Shown here: piece by piece, positions 9,040-19,811 of the stretch
Layout of the letters: every line of letters starts with the position of its first letter
How positions within the stretch are numbered: the first letter of the stretch is position 1
Assembly (NCBI GenBank): GCA_024220505.1
Contig: JAKZZE010000002.1
Coordinates: 1,736,001-1,800,000, forward strand
Reading direction: 5' to 3'
DNA length: 64,000 nt
Source of the DNA: Rhizopus arrhizus
Lineage: Eukaryota > Mucoromycota > Mucoromycetes > Mucorales > Rhizopodaceae
The notes under the pieces: generated by a model
Databases searched by the model: none
What the model saw: only the letters and a program-made list of their open reading frames with translations
Told to the model about the DNA's origin: nothing
Made by a program: the position numbers and the translations under genes

Positions 9040-10971
9040 TCAGTCTGGGCAACAGAAGATTCAGCAAGTTTGTGCACCATTACCACAAACTCAACAACAT
9101 TCACTACCACCAACACGACCAATAAAACAAATACAACAAATACAACAAATACAACAAATACAACAAATACGACAACCACAACAGAACTACTCCGTTCCCC
9201 AGGATGGAATTCTTCCGGGGGGCCGTTTAGCCCAATTTTACAAAAATTGGGAGAAGATCGTACAACACCCATGGCCATTGAAGATCATCAAGGAGGGGTA
9301 CCGCATTCAATTTGCCAAATCACCCAACCCATGGCGATTGATGAGAACGGTAATTCCCTCAAAGGAACAAGACGAAATAAACTTAGCGGTACAAAAATTT
9401 TTAACCGCAGGAATCATAGAAGAAGGTCAAGACCCAAGATCAAAAGGATTCCTGTCAAGATTCTTTACCCTACAGGAAGCAACCAAGAGACGCCCAATCC
9501 TGGACTGTCGCAAGATCAATCATTGTATACAGGTCGAACATTTCAAAATGGAAGGCGTCCCGGCTCTACGAGATCTTATCGAACCTGGCGATTTCATGGT
9601 AAAGCTCGATTTACAAGACGCGTACACAGTAATTCCTATCCACCCTGCTTCAAGACCATTTTTAGTCTTCGAAAACCAAGGAAAGCTTTACCAATACAAG
9701 TCACTCAATTTTGGTTTAAACGTCGCACCCAGAATATTCTCCAAAATTCTTCGCTATGCAATAGAACCGTTAAGAAAACAGGGTATCCGGCTCGTTTATT
9801 ATCTGGACGATATCTGTATCCTATCACAAGACGCTCAAGAATTAGCAAAGACAGCCAAGAGGGTAATCAACCATCTAGAGTTACTAGGTTTCATCATCAA
9901 CCGAAGGAAAAGCTTACTTACACCATCTCACGTACAAGAATATCTGGGATTCGAATTCAACACCAAATCGATGCAGATCAAGGTCCCAGATCTCAAGATC
10001 CGCAACTTGATGCTACGATTGAAACAAGCATTACTACCAACAACGAGGTCGTGTCGTTGGGTGGCCAGCTTACTAGGGAAGATCACGGCAATGTTACCAG
10101 CGGTGGGCGAAGCCCTATTGCATATCAGACATTTACAGAGGTGCTTATCCAGGAACCTACATCAACATCACTACAATTGGGAAAACCAATGCCTATTGTC
10201 CCACAGGCGATCGAGGAACTACAATGGTGGCAGATATTCTTAACCAAGAAGAACGGCCTACCGATTCACCGGATCCAATTGAAGAAACCTCAAATAACCA
10301 TAACGACAGACAGCTCCGACACGGGCTGGGGAGTGAACTCCAATTTCATACAGACGTACGGGTTTTGGACTGCTGCCGAAAAGACGTTGTCAATCAACGT
10401 AAGAGAACTGATGGGCATCTATTTTGCTCTGAAATTACACGGCCCAAATTTTCGAAACTGTACGATAAAGGTTTTAACCGACAACAAAACATCCATCAAA
10501 TACACGACAAAGGCAGGCGGTACAGCCTCAGTACACCTACAGGATTATGCAGTGAAAATCCAGGACTTGTGCAACATGTACAATCTGAATGTGATATACC
10601 AACATATCAAGGGAGTCGACAATGTGGAGGCGGACCAACTTTCACGAACCAAGAAACCTTTGTACGAGAGCACGATCCCGAAAAGATTTTTCAGGACGAT
10701 TCAATCACTTTGGGGACCCCTGGACATCGACATGTTTGCGTCGCGTCAAAATACACAACTACCAAGATATTGGAGTCTGAGGCCAGATCCTCAAGCGATG
10801 GCGACGGATGCATTTCTCCAACAGTGGCCCATGATCGGGTTATATGCTTACCCACCTTGGAAGTTGATTCCACCAGTACTGCGGTTGATAAAGAAAAAGA
10901 GGATACGACGAATAGTTCTAGTGACACCTTGGTGGCCGACACAATTTTGGTTTCGATGTTGCTGGGAATGA
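9040..10971 (+). pseudogene. DIRS element 2 reverse transcriptase-RNase H-methylase-like, frame change at about 10185
   Basis: The RT frame carries YRIQFAKSPN, RPILDCRKIN, MVKLDLQDAYTVIPIHP, LNFGLNVAPRIF and the catalytic VYYLDDI. Near 10185 the sense passes to the -1 frame with RNase H (ITTDSSDTGWG, NVRELMG, VLTDNKTS, HIKGVDNVEAD) and the methylase-like part (LDIDMFASR, YPPWKLI). It ends at 10971, 7 bp before the recombinase ATG. There is no clear ATG for the RT frame, so it may be translated by frameshift from Gag. A 9-bp repeat (CAAATACAA) at about 9124-9165 encodes an Ile/Gln-rich linker. Confidence 0.68.
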
Positions 10972-10978
10972 CGAAACT

Positions 10979-12217
10979 ATGTCCACCGATTTTTCACAAG
11001 CAGAATGCAAAAACGACACTAGTCGCATGGCTGTTATCAGGCGAATTCAACAAAACGAGGGTTTATCGCAAGAAACAATGCAATTTCTAGGTGACGCTCA
11101 GCGCTCTGGTACACAACGCACTTACGATACAGGTTGGAATAAGTGGGTAACTTGGTGTGAGAAAAAACAATTTGACTATGCAGAATACAATGTACAACAT
11201 GTTTTAGAGTTTTTAATCGACCATCAACATTTCAGCACTCAACACTTAAACACGATTCGCTCTGCAATTGCGTCAGTTTTTAAATACACACATCCCGATG
11301 ATGAACCTATTGCTTTGCAACCACTGATACAAGATTTTTTCAGCTCTAAACGAAACAAGCCAGTTCCTATTCCTGCCGATCATAAGTTCAAAACATGGGA
11401 TATCGATATCGTCATCCATTATATTAAAAACCAATACTCGGATAACCAGATGATATCATTAACTCATCTCCAACAGAAGACAATTGTTTTAATTTGCATT
11501 GCTACAATGGCAAGACCGCGTTCTGATGTTGGCAAGCTTCTTTATCAAGATGTACGATTACAAACTGATGACCAAGGAAAACTACTGGGGGCCAACATTC
11601 ATTTTCGGTTGCCAAAGGAATCCCAACTTAAATCATGTACTCTAGGTGTAATAGAAGATACGACCACTTGCCCTGTTCATACTCTCTCTGCGTTTGTTAA
11701 AAGAACAGAAAATTTGCAGTACAGCTTACCAACGGATCATACACTTTTCTTGGCATACATTGAAGACAACCTAAAGCGATGTGGCGTAAGAGCTTCTACA
11801 GTCGCGAACTGGGTCAAGGATATGATGAAAAAGGCTGGTATTGACACCACCAAGTACGGGCCTCACTCAATTAGGTCCGCTGCGAGTACCAAGGCCATTG
11901 AAAAGGGACATACCATTGAAAAGGGACATACCATTGAAGAAGTCAAGGAACATGCCAACTGGAGTCGTAACACACAGACTTTTGAACGTTTCTACTACAA
12001 GCCAACCAACAAGGAATCCTTGGGCGCTCGAATTTCGAATTCAATTTTTTCAACGGAAAACCTTACCACATTGGAAGCCGGAGCGGAGGCAACTGAGATT
12101 GTTGTAGGTACGACCAACAATATTTTATCAAATCTGGCTTTAAATTTATCATTTTATTTCAAAGCCTTTCTCAATTTTACTGAAAAATATAACTTGTATA
12201 AATACCCATTTTATTGA
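10979..12217 (+). CDS. DIRS element 2 tyrosine recombinase, 412 aa
   Basis: The ATG at 10979 follows the RNase H/methylase frame by 7 bp. An N-terminal SAM-like core-binding domain (RTYDTGWNKWVTWCEKKQF) precedes the catalytic domain with Arg (MARPRSDVGKLL), HxxR (YGPHSIRSAAS) and Tyr (FERFYYKP), so all core residues are present. An 18-bp tandem duplication at about 11896-11931 repeats the six residues IEKGHT between the HxxR box and the following helix, which could disturb the fold. The C-terminal 40 residues are hydrophobic and may be read-through past the original end. Confidence 0.8.
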   Translation: MSTDFSQAECKNDTSRMAVIRRIQQNEGLSQETMQFLGDAQRSGTQRTYDTGWNKWVTWCEKKQFDYAEYNVQHVLEFLIDHQHFSTQHLNTIRSAIASVFKYTHPDDEPIALQPLIQDFFSSKRNKPVPIPADHKFKTWDIDIVIHYIKNQYSDNQMISLTHLQQKTIVLICIATMARPRSDVGKLLYQDVRLQTDDQGKLLGANIHFRLPKESQLKSCTLGVIEDTTTCPVHTLSAFVKRTENLQYSLPTDHTLFLAYIEDNLKRCGVRASTVANWVKDMMKKAGIDTTKYGPHSIRSAASTKAIEKGHTIEKGHTIEEVKEHANWSRNTQTFERFYYKPTNKESLGARISNSIFSTENLTTLEAGAEATEIVVGTTNNILSNLALNLSFYFKAFLNFTEKYNLYKYPFY

Positions 12218-13885
12218 TTTTCAAATACCACATCTTTTTTGATTACAACTATCTTATCTGCCCTCTTCAACAGGAAATACGTCTCCATACCAGTAGATTT
12301 TTTCCTTTTTTTTTTGTAGCAATTATTTCAATTGAAATTTTAATATGAATAACTTATAACAACTTATTAAAGCATGCTTTAGACATTTTAAACTCCCTTC
12401 AACTGTTAAATTCAAAAACACATTTGTTAATCAATTGATCAAAATGGACAGTGATATGAATCATTTTATAAGAATGACCTCCAAAAGTTTCAGACAAGAA
12501 GTGATATATGTGGTTCGTTAATGATTGTAAAACCTCAAAAAACGACGATTCTACGTTTTATAAGTAATATACAATACTGATTTAAATATATTAATTAGAT
12601 GCGTTTGATCAATTGGTATTACTTGTGTGCTTAAACTGGATAAAAGTTGATATGGCATCATGAAAACAAGAAAATTTAAACTGATTTTTCTATCGATAAT
12701 AAGGTAAAGAGAAAACACCTTCTAATAAACCCATTTATTAACACGTTTTAATGAATTTAGTGGAAATCTCGATATTTTGAATCAGTGAAGATGGATAGTA
12801 TTTCAAATTTTAAGTAATAACTGCTCAGTCTTGATTCTACAGAGCTATTCAGTAAAGCTCTATGTACTGTACTGTTTTTAGCTTCGGTTGCCTGAAGTTG
12901 ACTGTTTTTAGCTGTTGTGCAAGATGCTAATATCCCATATTATCAGCCTAAATTGATGCCATGTATGAAGAGAGGGACGATGAGAATGAGAAAGAAGACA
13001 AGTACAAGGAAGAACAATGAAAGAAAGAGAAGATACATAGCTCTATTACTTGCATAAAGATGCATACATGTTACTTTGAAGATCCAAAAGCGCCACAAGC
13101 AAAATCAAGTTTATCATATAAACTTACAGATTTCTGTGACTTTATCAAAATATACTCCATGTTTTCTTCCTCTGATCTATACCGTTACTTGTTTACCAAA
13201 ACACATATTCTATTTTACTTGCAATTTTTATTCTCTTAATCATTGTCATTTGTCGACTCAATAATGGCTTTTATAGTAACAAACCACAAGAAGCAAAACA
13301 TGAAGGTAAAACTTTATGTTTTCCTAAACTTTTTTTATTTATAATTTTTTTCCTTTCTCTTTCTACCATATATTCATCTAAAAATATCTGTATAAATTTA
13401 ATTTAGTATGCAGAGGTATAAGTCTATGTAGAAGCCCTTTTTATAACATTGAATATATTTTACCCATTACTGATAAATTCAGAGATAACACAGACATCAA
13501 ATCAAATAAGCGAATTTGAGCACACAAAATTGTTTACCAAGGATTTAAAGCTAATCCAGGACACATAGGTATATTGTCTCATTGATTTGCCTTTACCCTA
13601 TTGGAACCATCAAAATTGGCACCATTGAGATTCATAGCAAACAAAGCTTAAGAAAGTAAAGTTAGGTAGTCTATAAATGAGCCTGGATCTTAGCCTCAGA
13701 GCCTCGATCCGTCAATATCTTGTAGAACTGATTAAATGCTGATAGACAGTGGCCAAACACTGCTTTAACTCAAAAGAATAAAGAATGAAGAATAAAAAGT
13801 AAAAAAAGTTGATAAAAAAAGGATATTTTATATATTTATACAGTATCTCGAAAGGTATTTTTTAAACAAAATAAAATTTTGTGTT
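12218..13885. other. intergenic, no gene seen
   Basis: AT-rich sequence with stops in all frames. A short direct repeat of ACTGTTTTTAGCT occurs near 12870-12915. It covers the 3' flank of DIRS element 2 and the 3' end region of the MAP kinase kinase gene. I see no RNA gene or element remnant. Confidence 0.6.
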
Positions 13886-15505
13886 TTACAAATGGCTTTT
13901 TGCCCAGTTCATGATATCTTCTTTAGTTGCTGTTGCATTCTTTATGAATTTAGTATTTAGCAAATCGTTTGGAGTTGCACGATTTTTAACCTCCTTAACA
14001 AGACTACAATTATGTAAGAGTAAGTTTCATATTCGTTGTTTGTTATTGTCGTGATTACCATAACGAAAGGAAATGTTCATAATCCGGCGGATATTTTCCT
14101 TCAGGGAGGGTAGGTACTGGTTCATTCACAATATATTGCAATAATTCAAAAATAGCTAATGATTTACCATCCGAGGATGAAAAAGGAAATTTACCTAAGC
14201 CCAACTCCATTAGAGTAATACCAATAGACCAAACATCTGATTTAACTGAATAAGGTGATCCCAGTATACGCTCTGGCTACAATGAATGCTTAATAATTTT
14301 ATAGCACACTTTATATTTATATCTTCCTACGCTCATATATGAACTTGTACCAACAAAAGTGTTTGCAACAGAATCAATCAGTTGTCCTGATACTCCAAAA
14401 TCACAAATCTTGATCTGCCCCGCAGAGTTTATTAATACGTTCGAAGGCTTTAAATCTATATAAAAAGGTAAGATTGGCTATTAACAACAGGCTTAGTTAC
14501 CTCTGTGTATGATTCTATGGCTATCATAAAGATAAATTAAACCGTCTACAATCTAAGGCGGTATTAAAAAAACCTATACTTGAATGTATACAATGTCTAT
14601 ACTTACCGCATAACCTATGTGCCTTAATATATTCATTGGAATAGGACCACTTTTCTTGTATATTTTATCTAGAGAACTTTTTTTAAAAAAAAATATTAGC
14701 GAAACATTGTTACCGTCTCAAATAAGCATTGCTCCTTACCCAACATCCATGTATTCCATACACATTGAAATATCACCACCGCTAAGAAATGCCCCATAAA
14801 AACTTACAATATGTTCTGAGTTACAATCATGCAAAAATTGCATTTCTCTCATCACTTGCTTACGAACAGTAACGCGAGGATCCTCTGGTGTTTTTCTCTT
14901 ATTGTACACAGGCAATAAAGATGGCATATTTGCCAAGTTGTAGTCTGTACTATTGTTGGACGGTTGCCTATTGCTAGACGTTGGTATTTGGTAAGAAACA
15001 GACTTTTCAGGGCGCTTTTTAATTTCGTGTATCGATAATTCCTTTACTGTATCTTCCAGTTCTGCCTCTACTTCTTCTTCTTCTTTTAGGCCGTTACTAA
15101 ATACGCCTGAACGTCTAGCAAATGCAGGAGAATCAAGCAAGGATTGTGGATATATTGTCTAAGTGATAGAGTGTTATGACATAGATCATTAGCAGGCTCT
15201 TCTACCTTTGGAGAACATATAGATACCTTCTTGGCCATAATTCTTTTTGAAGGAATATGCAAAACCTTATAAACTGTTCCACCATTACCAGCACCTAATT
15301 CTTCCAGATTTTTAATATCTTCTTCTCGAAGATCAAGTCTTAGTTCGAGGCCGATCTCGAGATCATTCAGGTCCTTATATAATTGGTCATACTCTTCTTG
15401 TTTTGCAGACTTTATAGAAGGAGTAGGAGGCGCGACTGTTGTAGGTGTATTGGGTAAAGCCAAGTTTTTATAATTTCTCTTTTTGCGTACAATTGGTTTC
15501 AACAT
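13886..15505 (-). CDS. MAP kinase kinase (STE7/Byr1/MEK family), 433 aa, 7 exons
   Basis: Exons: 15505-15206, 15158-14740, 14676-14607, 14552-14501, 14455-14331, 14276-14059, 14003-13886. All junctions are GT-AG and the frame is continuous. Kinase landmarks are the Gly loop GAGNGGTVY, the catalytic Lys in IMAKKV (93), alpha-C Glu205 (VMREMQF), HRDLKPSN, DFGVSG, and an activation loop [17 protein letters not shown] with MEK-type phospho-sites. It would phosphorylate a MAPK on Thr and Tyr in a pheromone, filamentation or wall pathway; which one is not decided here. Unusually, about 92 acidic low-complexity residues (101-192) lie between beta-3 and alpha-C. An alternative acceptor at 14883 would remove them in frame and restore normal spacing. 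Confidence 0.9.
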
Positions 15506-15618
15506 GATGAAGAGCAGAAAAAAATAAAACAATCTCACTCGCTCATTCTTTAAGCGCGGAATTTGGTTTATATTTACTTAAATGGGAAAATAAAATCGTG
15601 TGTTTATATACAATATTA

Positions 15619-16197
15619 TTATGAAATTGTTAAGTCAATTAAATCAAATCTTCTAGGCTTGGGTTGATCTACTGGAATAGGAAGTTTGCCTTCACGAACA
15701 AATACAATACCAACTAATCTGCGTTTAGGTTGTTGTGGGTCTTTATAAAAGCGAACATATCCAGGCTGTAAAGCATAAAGTGTATGATCTTTGCCTATGT
15801 CAACCTACATGTAAATATATCTGCATTAGCTTCATTGCGTATGTGTATGTAATATTGAATGTAGCTTACGTTTTCTCCTGGATGAAATTTGGTGCCTCTT
15901 TGACGAACAATGATATTACCTGGAACGACTTGCTGTCCACCAAAAATTTTTACCCCTAATCTTCTACCTGCTGAATCTCTACCGTTACGTGATGAACCTC
16001 CAGACTTCTTTGTGGCCCAACGTACTTGAATGATATCTATATATTATCTGTTTAAAAAAAATACTAAGAATTAACACTTTGTTTATCAACAAACCTGCAT
16101 TTTTTTTCATAAAAGGCACAGTAGTTCGATTATTCCACTGACATGCTTTTATACTTGCTGTATTGAGTTGTGTAAAAGCACGGTTTAACAGTGACAT
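15619..16197 (-). CDS. mitochondrial large-subunit ribosomal protein bL27m, 151 aa
   Basis: Exons: 16197-16095, 16036-15870, 15804-15619. The mature protein begins near [20 protein letters not shown] and continues with [20 protein letters not shown] and [10 protein letters not shown], the bL27 signature. The first 40 or so residues ([18 protein letters not shown]) are a basic amphipathic mitochondrial targeting sequence. bL27 sits near the peptidyl-transferase centre of the mitoribosome. The C-terminal extension ([10 protein letters not shown]) is as in fungal mitochondrial forms. A 19-kb transposon nest begins 107 bp upstream of the ATG, so promoter elements must be short or have been displaced. 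Confidence 0.93.
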
Positions 16198-16502
16198 GTA
16201 AAATAAATTATTTGAGAAGGAAACAAAGGAGCAAAAAAAAAAAATCAAATGTCACGTATTGAATTCCCGCTGTTTGACAGATTTTCATGTAATTCAAGCA
16301 TTGTTTATTTCTACTACGTTTAATAATAATGTATTTATTGTAAAATTTTAATGACCCAAATTGAGCACATAATAATATGAAATTATTGCATTGCCCGAGC
16401 CAGTTCAAGATTTGGGTGGGAGCTAAAAACCTTTTGATAGGCAAAAGGGAAAAAGGGTAAAGAAGGGAAGAGGTGATAGACAAAGTAACAAACAATACTA
16501 GG

Positions 16503-19500
16503 TTAATTAGGGCCAAGCCAATGCAAGAGTTTAGAGCCAAGGGGTGGGACCTCAGGAGCGATCTTGTCATGGTGAAGATAGTCAAGTTCATGTAAAATTT
16601 GGCAAATGGTTGGCCAACGTATAAACCAAGCAGCATATTTCGATCGATTTTGTGTCGTTGGCTTTTTCCTGGAAGTGGGCAAGATATTCAGGAGAAAAGA
16701 TAAAGGATCAGTAACAGTGCTTGGTAATTGAAGACGTCGATGCATATTTAGACAAGTAATAGCATGTGACCGAGTAAGTAGATCATGGGGGTGGTATATA
16801 CACGGCTTTGGTCTACCACCGGGTAACCAACCCATACGCCAGCGAATTAAGCGACTACGTTCAACATAGGACATCGGTAGCCAGAGGATGGGATCCACAA
16901 TCAATTGGGGGCGACAAGTGGAAAGGAGGATGGAATTGGTATCGGTACGGCGTTTTTCGAGAGTTTCTTGTAGGTGAGCTTGACAAATAGTTTTAAACTG
17001 TCGTTTATTAAGTTGGTTTGGATCAATATCCCTACATCGACGCCAGAGTGGAGAAGTGGTGAGCTTGTACCATTGAGATTGGCTTGAAGAGGTGCGAATA
17101 TATGGGAGTAATCTAAAAATAAGGGTATCCTCTGGTGTATTAGTACTACGGAGCAAGAACTTAGCTTGTAAGATATGGGTGCGTTCTTTCATCGTAGGCT
17201 GATTCACCAGATGTAGCATGACCTTAACGGATGAGCGTGGGCTGCCTCCAAAGATCTGACGTAGACACTGATTTTGACATGATTCCAGCTTCTGGAAATC
17301 TTTATATTTCACAGCACTGATTGCAAGACCGTACTCAAGTTGAGGACGCACTATTTGAGAGTAGAATCGTACTGAGAGAAGTTTGTTAAATCCGGTGGAA
17401 TTAACACCGATGGCAGTCATTTGATTCATAGTCTTCAGGGCTTTGGTAGTATTACTTTGGATAAGTGCCTGTGTGTTAAGATATCCACCAGGGCTGATAG
17501 GAATACCTAAGTAACTAAAGGAGGTTTCATGAGGAATAGTAGTACCATAGAGTGTATAGTTTTGGGTATCGGAGGATGGGGCCAATATTACACACTTGAG
17601 AGGATTCCAACGATAACCCAAATGGAGACTATGTTCTTCGCAACGCTGTAGAAGCATTTGGAGTTGAGTAGGGGAGGCGATGAGAACGACATCATCAGCA
17701 TACAACAAACAGTTAATTGATAGTGCAAACTCAATAGGAGCAGGTTGAGAGTCCACTTCCAGAGGTTGGGTACGTAACAAGCTAGGCAACTGATTGATGT
17801 AGATAGAGTACAAGAAGGGAGATAGAATCGATCCTTGGAGTACGCCAGTTGTTGGAGAGAAACGATCCGAGGTGGTATTACCGAGAAGTACTTCAATTCG
17901 GACGTCATTAAACATATTCTTAAGCAGGCTGAGTAGTGGAGGGTCCAGGTACGGTTCTAAAGCTTGCCATATATAGTTTCGGTCCACAGTGTCATAGGCA
18001 GACTTGATATCAAGAAAGGCCAATGTTGGAGTGGTCTGATGATGTTTGCGTAGGATGGAGCATAGTTCTACAAGTGATAGTGCTTGATCCAGTGTACTAC
18101 GAGCTTCACGGAATCCACCTTGCGCAATGTCCAGCGTTGGGCTTTGGTCAACCAGGTCACGATATAGACATTTTTCTAAGATCTTTCTGAAGATAGAGGT
18201 TAAGCTAATCGGGCGAAAATTTCCCGGATCGGTTACCGGACCTTTTTTATGTATGGGAAGAATTTGGGCAACTCGCCATGATAAGGGAGTATAGCTCCAG
18301 CGCCAGCAGAGTCGATAAAGGTACACCAGGATTGGAGTTAACCGATCCGTAAGAGGCAAAAGTGTTTCAATAGTTAGATGGTCTACACCAGGTGCTTTAC
18401 GTCGAGGTAGATGTACAATGGCATCGTTAACTGTCTCAATTGTAAAAGGGCATTCATCTGAGTCAAAGGGTTCCGCATTGATGGTAGTCGGCGTTGATTC
18501 TGTAGTGGTAGATAGTAAATCACCAGCAAAGGTTTGTTGAAGGTGTCGAGCCATTTCATCAGCGGCATGTTGGGGTCCTTCCACATGGGAAAAGGTGGGT
18601 TTGAGGGTTCTGTTTTTTCTTATGCGACTGAATTTTGCGACTGCCTTGGTATACGTGCCGTTAGCCATCTGATCGCAGAAGTAGCGCCATGTCTCACGAC
18701 GGCGCTTTAGGATAAGCTGTCTCAGTTTAGCCTGAGCTTCCTGATGAGATACCCATAGCCGTAGTGCATTTAACCCGCGGGCTCTCCTCCACTTTTTGTA
18801 ATAGTATTCTTTGCGGTTAAAAGCTGCAGTCATTTCTGTTGTCCAAAAGTCCTTAAGCCATTCGTCCATTGGTGGTGAGCGTCGGCCACAGATCGTATCT
18901 AAACTGTCATATATAGTGTTACAGAGCTGTTCATGAATTGAATCTATGTACTGACAGGCTGTATTTCTATTGGAAAAGGATACGGATGACTGTGGAGGTA
19001 ATATAAGCGGTAAATTATCAGTGAATACGTCCCTGTAGGAGTCTCTGATGCGCGGATTTTTTAGTTTGCCCAGGTTCCAGGTAACGCGTTTAGGAGGTAG
19101 ATGTTCTTGAAGATCATCAAAGACATCAAAAGACAGTGTCATAAACTTGTGATTGGAAGTGAGTGAAAGGTCATGGCGTATGTTTAGGGACGGGGAGAGT
19201 AGTTCTTCCGTACTGAGGAAGAAGTCAATGATACTGGTGCCTTGGACTGTGTAGGAAGTTGGTTGACCATGTGTGAGACGCTGATTCCATAATATCAGAT
19301 TGTGAGAGCACATCCAATTGTAGAAAATTCGTCCTCTGGGGTCAATTCGAGAATCACCAGTGAAAGTGCCCAATCGAGCATTAAAATCGCCACATAAAAA
19401 GGTATTGGTAGTATTTGAGTATTGCATCGGTAAGGCGTCAAGTATAGTTGTTACTTCATTATTTTCTAAAGAAGGTGGTAAATAAAGGCAGTGAATCAGT

Positions 19501-19811
19501 AGTTTAGAGGCTAAGACTATTGATAAAGAGTACTTAGCTAGTAAAGGATGTGTATGAGTGATTTGGTAGACTGGTAGATTGCATTGAGGATTCACCAAGA
19601 GAGCCAAGCCAAGTTGGCCGATATTAGAAGAGTCCCGTGGTATACCATAGGTGTGGTATTCCACCCAGGAAGACCTGTATTTTGTGGGTGGCAGTAACCA
19701 AGTCTCAGTGAGAAAGAGTAAGTCCGAGTTTTGAGATAGTTGCAGAATTGGATTGATAGATTGTTTGGGCATTCCAGTGGCATTAAATAATGAGAGTTTT
19801 AGAGATCTCAT
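16503..19811 (-). CDS. LINE A ORF2: endonuclease-reverse transcriptase, about 1,102 aa
   Basis: The likely ATG is at 19811, a few bases after the ORF1 stop (19818-19816); the frame is open to 19919. The N-terminal APE-type endonuclease has FLTETWLLPP, LCGDFNARLG and IIDFFLS. The central RT has RRKAPGVDHLTIETL, PVTDPGNFRPISLTSI, AFLDIKSAYDTVDR, GVLQGSILSPFLY and the catalytic CLLYADDVVLIA. A C-terminal region with conserved Trp and Arg follows. No stop or frameshift is visible. ORF1 of this copy is split by LINE B, so independent movement is unlikely. Confidence 0.9.
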   Translation of the reverse strand: MRSLKLSLFNATGMPKQSINPILQLSQNSDLLFLTETWLLPPTKYRSSWVEYHTYGIPRDSSNIGQLGLALLVNPQCNLPVYQITHTHPLLAKYSLSIVLASKLLIHCLYLPPSLENNEVTTILDALPMQYSNTTNTFLCGDFNARLGTFTGDSRIDPRGRIFYNWMCSHNLILWNQRLTHGQPTSYTVQGTSIIDFFLSTEELLSPSLNIRHDLSLTSNHKFMTLSFDVFDDLQEHLPPKRVTWNLGKLKNPRIRDSYRDVFTDNLPLILPPQSSVSFSNRNTACQYIDSIHEQLCNTIYDSLDTICGRRSPPMDEWLKDFWTTEMTAAFNRKEYYYKKWRRARGLNALRLWVSHQEAQAKLRQLILKRRRETWRYFCDQMANGTYTKAVAKFSRIRKNRTLKPTFSHVEGPQHAADEMARHLQQTFAGDLLSTTTESTPTTINAEPFDSDECPFTIETVNDAIVHLPRRKAPGVDHLTIETLLPLTDRLTPILVYLYRLCWRWSYTPLSWRVAQILPIHKKGPVTDPGNFRPISLTSIFRKILEKCLYRDLVDQSPTLDIAQGGFREARSTLDQALSLVELCSILRKHHQTTPTLAFLDIKSAYDTVDRNYIWQALEPYLDPPLLSLLKNMFNDVRIEVLLGNTTSDRFSPTTGVLQGSILSPFLYSIYINQLPSLLRTQPLEVDSQPAPIEFALSINCLLYADDVVLIASPTQLQMLLQRCEEHSLHLGYRWNPLKCVILAPSSDTQNYTLYGTTIPHETSFSYLGIPISPGGYLNTQALIQSNTTKALKTMNQMTAIGVNSTGFNKLLSVRFYSQIVRPQLEYGLAISAVKYKDFQKLESCQNQCLRQIFGGSPRSSVKVMLHLVNQPTMKERTHILQAKFLLRSTNTPEDTLIFRLLPYIRTSSSQSQWYKLTTSPLWRRCRDIDPNQLNKRQFKTICQAHLQETLEKRRTDTNSILLSTCRPQLIVDPILWLPMSYVERSRLIRWRMGWLPGGRPKPCIYHPHDLLTRSHAITCLNMHRRLQLPSTVTDPLSFLLNILPTSRKKPTTQNRSKYAAWFIRWPTICQILHELDYLHHDKIAPEVPPLGSKLLHWLGPN

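Larger units (their letters stand above)
8041..12217 (+). mobile_element. DIRS-type retroelement 2, head to head with element 1
   Basis: Gag, RT, RNase H/methylase-like and tyrosine recombinase follow each other on the plus strand. RT sequence differs clearly from element 1 (YYLDDICIL against AYLDDWILA), so this is another lineage and not an inverted copy. The 5' ends of the two elements share an interval of 285 bp between start codons. The reading frame steps by -1 three times (see the CDS entries). Termini are not resolved. Confidence 0.72.

Noticed and set aside
8632..10180. middle part of the 927-aa open frame starting at 8188
   Set aside because: Only the first 150 codons (Gag) and the last 260 (RNase H/methylase) make sense. 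In between, the coding sense lies in two other frames.
13076..13264. 62-aa open frame downstream of DIRS element 2
   Set aside because: Chance frame in AT-rich DNA without support.
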